Positions 16,725 to 24,011 of a stretch of 64,000 nt of DNA are shown here, one piece after another (the first letter of the stretch is position 1; each line of letters starts with the position of its first letter). This DNA comes from Rhizobium bangladeshense (lineage in GTDB: Bacteria > Pseudomonadota > Alphaproteobacteria > Rhizobiales > Rhizobiaceae). A model generated the notes under the pieces. It did not search any database and was not told the origin of the DNA. It worked only from the letters and a program-made list of their open reading frames with translations. Location of the stretch: NCBI RefSeq assembly GCF_017357245.1, contig NZ_CP071612.1:2855001-2919000 (forward strand), read 5' to 3'. The translations under genes were made by a program, and so were the position numbers.

Positions 16725-16747
16725 AAAAAAAGGCCCCGGAGGAGCCT
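16725..16747 (-). terminator. Attenuator terminator upstream of ilvI
   Basis: On the minus strand AGGCTCC and GGGGCCT form a 7-bp stem (one G-U pair) with loop TCC, followed at once by a run of at least six T. This is a textbook intrinsic terminator located about 60 bp before the ilvI start and 35 bp after the leader-peptide stop, where an attenuator is expected. Confidence 0.85.
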
Positions 16748-16755
16748 GTCATCTA

Positions 16756-16803
16756 GCGCATGGGTGGCTGTCGCCGGATGGTTACACCATCCTGCCCATG
16801 CGC
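16756..16803 (-). promoter_or_regulatory. Nested RNA hairpins of the ilvI leader (pause/antiterminator region)
   Basis: A perfect 9-bp stem (GCGCATGGG at 16756-16764 with CCCATGCGC at 16795-16803) encloses a second perfect 7-bp stem (GGATGGT 16776-16782 with ACCATCC 16786-16792). The leader-peptide stop codon falls in and beside the inner loop. A ribosome stalled at the Leu-Ile-Val-Val codons would leave these segments free to refold, as in classical attenuators. The exact antiterminator pairing was not computed. Confidence 0.6.
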
Positions 16804-16838
16804 TTTCCCACCACGATAAGAGCCGTTGCGATTTTCAT
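16782..16838 (-). CDS. Branched-chain amino acid leader peptide, 18 aa, apparently leaderless
   Basis: The ORF encodes MKIATALIVVGKRMGRMV. Six of 18 residues are Ile, Leu or Val, with Leu-Ile-Val-Val consecutive, exactly what an attenuator of ilv genes would need. There is no Shine-Dalgarno. A sigma70-like promoter (TTGACG-N17-TATCAC) ends 8 bp before the ATG, so transcription should begin at or within about three bases of it. Leaderless leader peptides in this position are known for the trp leader of Sinorhizobium. It probably controls ilvI-ilvH by attenuation in response to charged branched-chain tRNAs. Confidence 0.75.
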   Translation of the reverse strand: MKIATALIVVGKRMGRMV

Positions 16839-16846
16839 GGCGGGAA

Positions 16847-16875
16847 GTGATAGACAGAAAATTTCGCAGCGTCAA
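16847..16875 (-). promoter_or_regulatory. Sigma70-type promoter of the ilvI-ilvH leader
   Basis: On the minus strand -35 TTGACG (16870-16875) and -10 TATCAC (16847-16852) are separated by 17 bp. The predicted start at about 16839-16841 practically coincides with the leader-peptide ATG at 16838. Confidence 0.65.
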
Positions 16876-16987
16876 CGCATGCCGCAATAAAAAACTGCGC
16901 CGCGCCTGCGCCTGCCAAAATCGATAGGATGAAGGATTTGTTAAAGGATCGATCTTATCCTTTAACGCTACTGCAGGGAGTAGCCCG

Positions 16988-19012
16988 TTGCTCAACAACG
17001 ACTTGCGCATGTCTGGCAAGGCAGGCGAGCACGATCGCCGCGACAGCCATACGCCGGGAAATCGCTTTCTCGGCCGCGTCGTTGCATGCAGCGGCTCCAG
17101 AGCGACGATTGCCGCCGTGGCCGAACAAGGCGGCACCGATCTCACCGAGCTCTGGTCCGTCGGCCGGCTGATTTCGATCAGTGTCGGCCGCAACCGTGTC
17201 GTCGCCCTGGTTTATCAAATGAACACCGGCAGCCATGCGTGGGGCGAAGGCGAGGACAATAAATTCAGGATCGAGACCGAGCTCCTCGGTGAAGTCCGTG
17301 TCGACGAGGACGGGCGAGAGGAATTTTCGACCGGCATCTCGCGTTATCCCCATCTTGGCGCCATCGCCCATCGCATCCGTGCCGCGGACCTCATGCGCAT
17401 CTACGATGCCGGAACGGGTACGACCGCCGTCATCGGCAAGCTGACGCAGGACGAAAGCATCGATGCGGCGATCCACATCCCTTCGATGCTCTCCAAACAT
17501 TTCGCCGTTGTCGGCTCGACCGGCGTCGGCAAATCGACGGCCGTGTCGCTGCTTCTGCACAAGGCGATCGTGGCGGATCCGAAGTTGCGGGTGCTGATCC
17601 TCGATCCGCACAACGAATTCGCCGCCGCTTTTCCGAAGCATGCCGTCACCATCGACACCGATACGCTCGACCTGCCCTTCTGGCTGATGCGGCTCGAAGA
17701 ATTCGCCGAAGTCGTCTTCCGCGGCCGCCCACCGGTGCCCGAAGAGCTCGACATGCTGCGCGACATCATGCCCGAGGCCAAGCGGGCGTTCCGCGGCAGC
17801 GACAATTCGCTGGTGCGCCGCACCACGGAAAAGAGTTCGATTACCGCCGATACACCAGTTCCCTACCGAATGGCTGACCTGCTGGCGCTGATCGACGAAC
17901 GCATCGGACGCCTGGAAGGTCGCGGGGAAAAGCCCTTCCTGCGGTCGCTGAAGATGCGCCTCATCGCCGCCATCAATGATCCGCGTTATCACTTCATGTT
18001 CTCCAACAACACGATCAGCGATACGATCACCGACACCATCGCGCAGATCTTCCGTATTCCCGGCGATAGCAGGCCAATCTGCACCTTCCAATTGGCGGGC
18101 ATCCCATCCGAAGTGGTCAATTCGGTCGCCTCCGTGCTCTGCCGCATGGCTTTCGAGGTTGCGCTCTGGAGCGACGGCGCCATCCACATGCTTGTCGTCT
18201 GCGAGGAAGCCCACCGCTACATACCGTCAGATCCGAATCTCGGCTTCATTCCGACGCGCCAGGCGATCGCCCGCATCGCCAAGGAAGGCCGCAAATACGG
18301 CGTTTCGCTCGGCATCATCACCCAGCGGCCGGGGGAACTCGACCAGACGATCCTTTCGCAGTGCTCGACGCTGTTTGCCATGCGCCTTGCCAACGATCGC
18401 GACCAAGAAATCATCCGCTCGGCCATCCCTAACTCATCGATCTCAACGACGAGCTTCATCTCCTCGATCGGCAACGGGGAAGCGATCGCCTTCGGCGAAG
18501 CGATCAGCGTGCCGATGCGCATGCGTTTCTCCCGGGTCGCCGAGAACCTCCTACCGAAGGCCGCCAGCGCCAACAGCAAGCATAGTGAGGAAGATCCCGA
18601 TACTGTCGATCTGCGCAAGATCGTCACCCGCATGCGGGCGGTGACTGTCGGGCCTGACATTTCGAATTTCCAGCAGAGCGTTGCGGCATCCATACCGAGT
18701 TTTGACGAGGCGCAGGAAACCGGCGAGGGTTTCGAGACAAACCCCGTCATCCCGCCCGCGCCCGCTTCGGCGCCGCTCGAATCCTACCGGCGCGAATTGC
18801 TACCGCAGGCGCCGCGGCTGGACCCGGCCGAGCCGGCCCCGATCGATCCGCGCCTGAACGCGCTACGCCGCGAACTGCGTCGCGAAGAACCCGTCTTCCC
18901 CCGGCCGGCGCCACCGGCAGACCAGCCGCCGGTCGTTCGCCGGGAACCGGGCACGTCGCTGCGCGAAAGCATCCTGAAAAAGCCGCTGAGCAGACTTTAC
19001 AACAAGGATTGA
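16988..19012 (+). CDS. HerA-like ATPase (DUF87 ATP-binding protein)
   Basis: The 674-aa protein has an N-terminal HAS-barrel region (RFLGRVVACSGSRATIAAV), Walker A GSTGVGKS (residues 176-183), a Walker B-like segment with the downstream Glu-Glu (HMLVVCEEAHRYIP), and the HerA/FtsK motor motif GRKYGVSLGIITQRPGELDQTILSQC. HerA hexamers translocate duplex DNA. The last 100 residues are Pro/Arg-rich and low complexity, and are not part of the fold. The TTG at 16988 is preceded by AGGGAG at 7-bp spacing; the ATG at 17009 has no such site. No NurA nuclease gene is adjacent. Confidence 0.88.
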   Translation: MLNNDLRMSGKAGEHDRRDSHTPGNRFLGRVVACSGSRATIAAVAEQGGTDLTELWSVGRLISISVGRNRVVALVYQMNTGSHAWGEGEDNKFRIETELLGEVRVDEDGREEFSTGISRYPHLGAIAHRIRAADLMRIYDAGTGTTAVIGKLTQDESIDAAIHIPSMLSKHFAVVGSTGVGKSTAVSLLLHKAIVADPKLRVLILDPHNEFAAAFPKHAVTIDTDTLDLPFWLMRLEEFAEVVFRGRPPVPEELDMLRDIMPEAKRAFRGSDNSLVRRTTEKSSITADTPVPYRMADLLALIDERIGRLEGRGEKPFLRSLKMRLIAAINDPRYHFMFSNNTISDTITDTIAQIFRIPGDSRPICTFQLAGIPSEVVNSVASVLCRMAFEVALWSDGAIHMLVVCEEAHRYIPSDPNLGFIPTRQAIARIAKEGRKYGVSLGIITQRPGELDQTILSQCSTLFAMRLANDRDQEIIRSAIPNSSISTTSFISSIGNGEAIAFGEAISVPMRMRFSRVAENLLPKAASANSKHSEEDPDTVDLRKIVTRMRAVTVGPDISNFQQSVAASIPSFDEAQETGEGFETNPVIPPAPASAPLESYRRELLPQAPRLDPAEPAPIDPRLNALRRELRREEPVFPRPAPPADQPPVVRREPGTSLRESILKKPLSRLYNKD

Positions 19013-19911
19013 TGCTCCAGCTCGATCAGCGGCTGAGCGTTGTCGAGCACGCGCTGCCGCTCCGCCAGCCCTAGCGGCAGGAGGGGCCGCGGAAGTTCCG
19101 CCCGGACGCCCAGGAGATGCTCGGCCAGCGTATAGACCACGCGAATGCTCCCATACGCCTTGAACACCTCCCAGAGCGGCTGAAGCAGGCCATCCAGCCT
19201 GCGCGCCTCGACATCATTGCCAGCCATGGCGGCCTTCGTCAGAGCGAGCGCCGTGCGCGGAAGCAGCCCGCTGATAACGCTGTACCAGGCGTCTGCGCCG
19301 GAAAGCAGTGCCTCCGCCGCACCCCAATCGCCGCTGTAGCCGATCGCGAGATCGGTCTTTTGCCGCAATTGCGCAAGCTCTCCTCGCAGGTCACCGTCGG
19401 CCGGCAGCGGCATTTTCACCGCCTTGATCGTCTCGACATCGGAAAGGCGCTGCAAAAGCTCGCGGCTGAAGGTGAAGTGCGTCGTGCCGGGATTGTTGTA
19501 GATGCAAAGCGGAAGCCTGCTCGCCTTCGCCACCGCAAGGAAATGTTGGTAGGCTTCTTCCTGGGTCAACGGCGTGTAGGAAACGGGCGCGAGGAGAAGC
19601 GCGTCCGCGCCGGCAGCCTCGGCGTCCCTCGCCAGATCCAGAGCATGGTCTGTTCTCAGAGCGCCGGCGCCGACGATAAGCGGAACACGGCCGTTGACGC
19701 ATTCGACGGCCGCCTTGACGGCCCGAAGCCGCTCCTCGCGCGTGAGATAGGCATAGATCCCGGTGCTGCCGAGAAGGCCGATGGAGGCGGCGCCCGCGTC
19801 ACACAAAGGGTCCAACAGCCGGCAGAGTGCTTGCGCGTTCACGCGACCATTGATGTTGGCGGGCGTCGGTGGAAAGGCCGAAAGACCACGAAACGGATAA
19901 ACTGAAGACAT
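18997..19911 (-). CDS. Dihydrodipicolinate synthase (DapA/NAL) family aldolase
   Basis: The 304-aa TIM-barrel lyase shows GSTG (48-51), the Tyr of CIYNNPG (about 138) and the Schiff-base Lys in IKAVKMP (about 166), hence the DapA/N-acetylneuraminate lyase superfamily. The housekeeping dapA normally sits elsewhere, and the context here (LysE exporter upstream by 20 bp, divergent MocR regulator) suggests a specialised pyruvate-dependent aldolase or dehydratase acting on an amino acid or hydroxy acid. The ATG at 19911 follows AGGA at 7 bp. It overlaps the 3' end of the HerA-like gene by 16 bp. Confidence 0.85.
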   Translation of the reverse strand: MSSVYPFRGLSAFPPTPANINGRVNAQALCRLLDPLCDAGAASIGLLGSTGIYAYLTREERLRAVKAAVECVNGRVPLIVGAGALRTDHALDLARDAEAAGADALLLAPVSYTPLTQEEAYQHFLAVAKASRLPLCIYNNPGTTHFTFSRELLQRLSDVETIKAVKMPLPADGDLRGELAQLRQKTDLAIGYSGDWGAAEALLSGADAWYSVISGLLPRTALALTKAAMAGNDVEARRLDGLLQPLWEVFKAYGSIRVVYTLAEHLLGVRAELPRPLLPLGLAERQRVLDNAQPLIELEHQSLL

Positions 19912-19931
19912 GATGCAATCCTGGACAGCGA

Positions 19932-20546
19932 TCAACGGGAGAACAGCAGGCGTGATCCGGCACCCGCGAAGAACACCGCAAGACTTGCCTCGATCCAGCG
20001 ACGCGCCCGGGCATAACCGCGCACCATAGGCGCCGTCGAAAACAGGATGGCGTAGCCGGCAAATATCGACATCCCCAGGAGCACGCAGCCGCCAAACGCA
20101 GTCACGGCCATTTGAGGCGAAGCCCCGGGCTTGAGGCCGAGCGACATGATCGCGACCCAGGCCAAAACCGATTTAGGGTTTCCGAGATGCATCAATATAC
20201 CCCGGCGATAAAGCGCGCCGAGCGGCACGGCTGACCGGACGGCCCGGCTTGCGGGCGCGTCCGTTGCGGCAGCCGAGCGAGCGGCCTTCCAGGCGAGCCA
20301 AAGGAGGTAGAGCCCGCCTGCCATCTTGAGGATTGTCAGGGCATGAGCATAGCGCACGAGCAATGTCGAAATGCCGGTGACGGCGATCAGCCCCCAGCAT
20401 GTCGACATCGTGATCACTCCGGCGGATAGAGCCAGAGCCGGTCGACGCCCGCGGCTCATCGCGACGTTCATGATCGCCAGGTTGCTTGGACCCGGGCTGC
20501 CTGCTGCGATGACATAGGCGATATAGACGACGATAAGATCTTGCAT
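19932..20546 (-). CDS. LysE family translocator
   Basis: The 204-aa membrane protein carries the LysE/RhtB signature (AAGSPGPSNLAIMNVAMSRGRR) and about six helices. The start at 20546 is preferred over the in-frame ATG at 20552 because GGAA is better spaced to it; both give a normal family length, whereas the open frame back to 20678 crosses the divergent promoter region. It is first in a two-gene unit with the DapA-like aldolase and lies 80 bp from the divergent MocR gene, which probably regulates it. Confidence 0.87.
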   Translation of the reverse strand: MQDLIVVYIAYVIAAGSPGPSNLAIMNVAMSRGRRPALALSAGVITMSTCWGLIAVTGISTLLVRYAHALTILKMAGGLYLLWLAWKAARSAAATDAPASRAVRSAVPLGALYRRGILMHLGNPKSVLAWVAIMSLGLKPGASPQMAVTAFGGCVLLGMSIFAGYAILFSTAPMVRGYARARRWIEASLAVFFAGAGSRLLFSR

Positions 20547-20626
20547 GTCCATTTCCAGGAGTCTCTGATGCGCTTTCTTCTGCTCGAAAATTGGTTCATC
20601 ATGAAGCGCCATTTTCAGAAATATTG

Positions 20627-22117
20627 ATGGACCATTTTGCGATGTCGAAGCGACGCGCCACCATTGAAATCCCGTCACTCAACGCGATCGATCGATCGGC
20701 TAGCGTAGGCCGCCAGCTTGCGCAGGCCCTGCGGAACGCCATTACCCGCGGCGAACTGAGGCTGGGCGAGCGGCTTCCCTCGACGCGTACCCTCGCCGCC
20801 TCCCTGCAGATCGCCCGCGGCACCGTCGTCGAAGCCTTCGATCAGTTGACCGCCGAAGGCTATCTCCAGGCACGAGTAGGAGCCGGAACCCATGTTGCAG
20901 CGGCTCTGACGGACGCGGCGCCAGCCCTCCAGCCGGCGCCTGCCGAGCCGGAGGCCGAAGATGCGCTCGACCTGCCTGCCCCGGCGGCCCGGCTGATATC
21001 AGTAGCCCGTGCACTTACCCCTCATCCGCCCGTCCCCTTCGCCATCGCTGTACCCGCTTCGGGCATCGCGCCGGACGACAGTTGGCGCCGCCTCGGCAAT
21101 CGGATGCGCGCGTCCAGGCAGGCCGCACCTTCGGGTTACCACGATCCGGCAGGCGTATTGGAGCTGCGCATCGCCATCGCTGACCATGTCCGCCGCGCAC
21201 GGGCCGTTCATTGTGTGCCGGAGCAGGTCATCGTTACGGCGGGCACCCAGCAAGGCCTCTATATGGCAGGTCGGGTCCTGTTGTCCCTCGGTGATGCCGT
21301 ATGGGCGGAAGACCCAGCATATCCGGGGCTGACGGCCATCCTCGACGATCTCGGCGTCCGGACGTATCGCCTGCCGGTCGATGCTCAGGGTATGGACGTC
21401 GAACGCGGCCTTGAGCTGTGTCGAGAAGCGCGCGCCGCATTCGTGACCCCTTCGCACCAATATCCAATTGGCATGCCGCTTAGCATGGCTCGACGCAATG
21501 CCCTGATCACGTGGGCCGACAAGAACCGCGCCTGGATCGTGGAGGATGACTACGACAGCGAACTGCGTTATGCCGGACATCCCTTTCCCTCAATGCAGGG
21601 GCTGCGTCCGTCGCGTGTCATCTATCTCGGCACCTTCAGCAAGATCCTCTTTCCTTCACTGCGCCTCGGTTACGTCATCGCCCCGCCGCCGCTCGTAGAA
21701 GCCTTCGCGGGCGCACGCGCCATTCTTGATCGGCATTCGCCGACCGCCGAACAGCATGTTCTGGCTGCCTACATCAGCGAAGGCTATTTCGAGGCGCATA
21801 TCAGACGCATCAGAGCTCTCTATGCCGAACGCCGCAATATTCTGCTCGCGGCGCTCGAACGGGCATTGCCGCAGGGGTGCCACGTTCAGCCGAGCGATCA
21901 GGGCATGCACGTTCTTCTGTGGTTGCCCGAGAGGGCTGACGACGTGCAGCTTGCAGCGCGCGCCCTCTCGGCTGGCCTCGCGGTGCGAGCGATCTCTCCC
22001 ATGTATGCCGCGCAGCCTGCGCGCCCCGGCTTGATGCTGGGTTTTGGTGGATTTCCGCAAGAGAAGCTGGAGGCGGCGGTAGGCGAGCTCGCCAGGCTGC
22101 TGCAAGCGCATGCGTAG
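20627..22117 (+). CDS. MocR/PdxR-type regulator: GntR HTH fused to class I aminotransferase-like domain
   Basis: The 496-aa protein has a GntR winged HTH (about residues 20-85: LAQALRNAITRGELRLGERLPSTRTLAASLQIARGTVVEAF) joined to a PLP-binding aminotransferase fold. The PLP lysine motif YLGTFSKILFPSLRLGYV and the upstream EDDYDSELRY are intact. Such proteins sense an amino compound through PLP and usually control a divergent gene, here the LysE-DapA pair. ATG at 20627 or 20642 are both possible; neither has a strong Shine-Dalgarno. A TTG at 20591 seems less likely. Confidence 0.9.
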   Translation: MDHFAMSKRRATIEIPSLNAIDRSASVGRQLAQALRNAITRGELRLGERLPSTRTLAASLQIARGTVVEAFDQLTAEGYLQARVGAGTHVAAALTDAAPALQPAPAEPEAEDALDLPAPAARLISVARALTPHPPVPFAIAVPASGIAPDDSWRRLGNRMRASRQAAPSGYHDPAGVLELRIAIADHVRRARAVHCVPEQVIVTAGTQQGLYMAGRVLLSLGDAVWAEDPAYPGLTAILDDLGVRTYRLPVDAQGMDVERGLELCREARAAFVTPSHQYPIGMPLSMARRNALITWADKNRAWIVEDDYDSELRYAGHPFPSMQGLRPSRVIYLGTFSKILFPSLRLGYVIAPPPLVEAFAGARAILDRHSPTAEQHVLAAYISEGYFEAHIRRIRALYAERRNILLAALERALPQGCHVQPSDQGMHVLLWLPERADDVQLAARALSAGLAVRAISPMYAAQPARPGLMLGFGGFPQEKLEAAVGELARLLQAHA

Positions 22118-22155
22118 ACGCGCCTGGAGCGGGAAGTCGGCAACGGCGCATGGGA

Positions 22156-23052
22156 CTAGACGCTCAGCCTTTCCCAGCTCTCGTCCATCTGATTGCGAAA
22201 CCAGGTCATTTGACGCTTGGCGTATTGCCGTGTCGCCGCAGCCCCCTTCTCCAGCACGTCATCGCGCGTCATCTCGCCCTTCAGCATCGCCGCGATCTGG
22301 GAGACGCCGATGGCCTTCATGACAGGCGCCTCGGAGGACAGACCGAGCGCAAGAAGCGCCCTCACCTCATCTTCCGCACCCTGTTGCAGCATCTTTTCGA
22401 AGCGGCTGTTAATGCGGGCGTGCAGCACCGCCCGGTCCGGCAGAACGACGATCTTGCGGGCCTCGTTGGCATCGATCACCACGGGTCCGGACCGGCCCTG
22501 GAAATCGGCGATCGACCGTCCCGTCGCTTTGATCACCTCCAGCGCGCGGACGATGCGCTGGCCGTCCTGGCGATTGAGGCATGCCGCCATGGCGGGATCG
22601 ACGTCAGAAAGCTCGGCGTAAAGCGCGTCCGGCCCTTCGTCCACGAGTCGCGTGCGCAATTCTTCCCGCAGTACCTTGGGTATATCAGGCATGTCGGAGA
22701 GACCTCCGGTCAGCGCCTTGAAATAAAGCCCGGTGCCCCCCACGAAGACCGGCAGCTGCCCGGCGGCCCTGAGCGCCGGCAAAAGCGTCGAGACATCGTG
22801 CAGCCAGGCGCCTGTGGAATAGCCGGCACCCGCCGGCACGTGGCCGTAGAGATGATGCGTTACGCCTTGCATCTCCTCCTCCGACGGACGCGCGGTCAGC
22901 ACCCGCAATGTGTCGTAGACCTGCATGCTGTCGGCATTGACGACCGCGCCGCCATGGCGTTTGGCCAACTCGACGGCGAGCGCGGACTTGCCGCTGGCGG
23001 TCGGCCCGGTTATCAGGATCGCGTTCTCTACGCTCAGAAGGTTTTCCATCAT
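22156..23052 (-). CDS. miaA: tRNA dimethylallyltransferase
   Basis: The 298-aa enzyme transfers a dimethylallyl group to A37 of tRNAs reading UNN codons. It has the P-loop GPTASGKS (about 16-23), the NADSMQVY segment and the GGTGLYFKAL segment, all conserved in MiaA. Starts at 23052 or 23049 are both ATG; GAGGG is better spaced for 23049. An open frame extending to 23538 overlaps serB on the opposite strand and is not coding. The start codon touches that of serB, so each promoter must lie within the other gene. Confidence 0.95.
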   Translation of the reverse strand: MMENLLSVENAILITGPTASGKSALAVELAKRHGGAVVNADSMQVYDTLRVLTARPSEEEMQGVTHHLYGHVPAGAGYSTGAWLHDVSTLLPALRAAGQLPVFVGGTGLYFKALTGGLSDMPDIPKVLREELRTRLVDEGPDALYAELSDVDPAMAACLNRQDGQRIVRALEVIKATGRSIADFQGRSGPVVIDANEARKIVVLPDRAVLHARINSRFEKMLQQGAEDEVRALLALGLSSEAPVMKAIGVSQIAAMLKGEMTRDDVLEKGAAATRQYAKRQMTWFRNQMDESWERLSV

Positions 23053-23941
23053 GGCCCTCGTTGCCACGCTTGTTGCCAATCCGTCAAATCCTGTGCTTAC
23101 TCCTGGCATCGCCGAACAGGCGGCCGAGGCTGTAACCGCTTCCGGCCTGTATTGGCTGGCCGACGGCGTTGCCTGCGACATTGCGCTGCGCGACGGCACG
23201 GATGCGCAAGCGGACGAGGCCAATCTTCTCGCCGTCATATCAAGCGCTCCCATCGACCTCGTCATCCAGGAGCAGGACAGCCGCCGCAAGAAGCTGCTCA
23301 TCGCCGACATGGATTCGACGATGATCGGCCAGGAATGCATTGACGAACTCGCCGCAGAAGTCGGCCTGAAGGAGAAGGTCGCCGACATCACCGCCCGCGC
23401 CATGAATGGCGAGATCGCCTTCGAACCCGCTCTGCGTGAGCGCGTCGCCCTGTTGAAGGGACTGCCGATCTCGGTTGTCGACGAGGTGATCGCCAAGCGC
23501 ATCACGCTGACCCCGGGCGGGCCGGAACTGATCGCCACGATGAAATCGAAAGGCCATTACACCGCCCTCGTCTCCGGCGGCTTCACCGTCTTTACGAGCC
23601 GCATCGCCGCCACCCTCGGCTTCGACGAGAACCGCGCCAATATATTGCTCGAAGAGAGTGGCATCCTCTCCGGTTTTGTCGCTGAGCCTATCCTTGGAAA
23701 GCAGGCAAAGGTGGATGCGCTGAACGAGATTTCGACACGCCTGGGGATTTCGCCACGCGAGGCAATCGCCGTCGGCGACGGCGCCAATGATCTCGGCATG
23801 CTGCAGCTCGCCGGCTCCGGCGTCGCCCTCCACGCGAAGCCAACTGTCGCCGCTCAAGCGCAGATGCGCATCAATCACGCTGACCTGACGGCACTTCTTT
23901 ACATCCAGGGTTACCGAAAGACCGACTTCGTGACGGCTTGA
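23051..23941 (+). CDS. serB: Phosphoserine phosphatase
   Basis: The 296-aa HAD-superfamily enzyme performs the last step of serine synthesis. It has the nucleophile motif DMDSTMIGQE, the phosphate-binding VSGGFTVF and the motif GDGANDLGML. About 80 N-terminal residues form an ACT-like extension, as usual in alphaproteobacteria. AGAAGG lies 9 bp upstream of the ATG, inside miaA. It converges on degP, with 70 bp between the stop codons. Confidence 0.95.
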   Translation: MALVATLVANPSNPVLTPGIAEQAAEAVTASGLYWLADGVACDIALRDGTDAQADEANLLAVISSAPIDLVIQEQDSRRKKLLIADMDSTMIGQECIDELAAEVGLKEKVADITARAMNGEIAFEPALRERVALLKGLPISVVDEVIAKRITLTPGGPELIATMKSKGHYTALVSGGFTVFTSRIAATLGFDENRANILLEESGILSGFVAEPILGKQAKVDALNEISTRLGISPREAIAVGDGANDLGMLQLAGSGVALHAKPTVAAQAQMRINHADLTALLYIQGYRKTDFVTA

Positions 23942-24011
23942 GAAGCGTGCTCCGCCTACATTCCTCCAGCGGGTAGAGGTCGCGGTGGCTAATCTATCGC
24001 CGCCGGAGCTA

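Noticed and set aside
23053..23538. N-terminal extension of miaA
   Set aside because: It runs through the 5' half of serB on the other strand; MiaA homology begins at the ATG near 23052.
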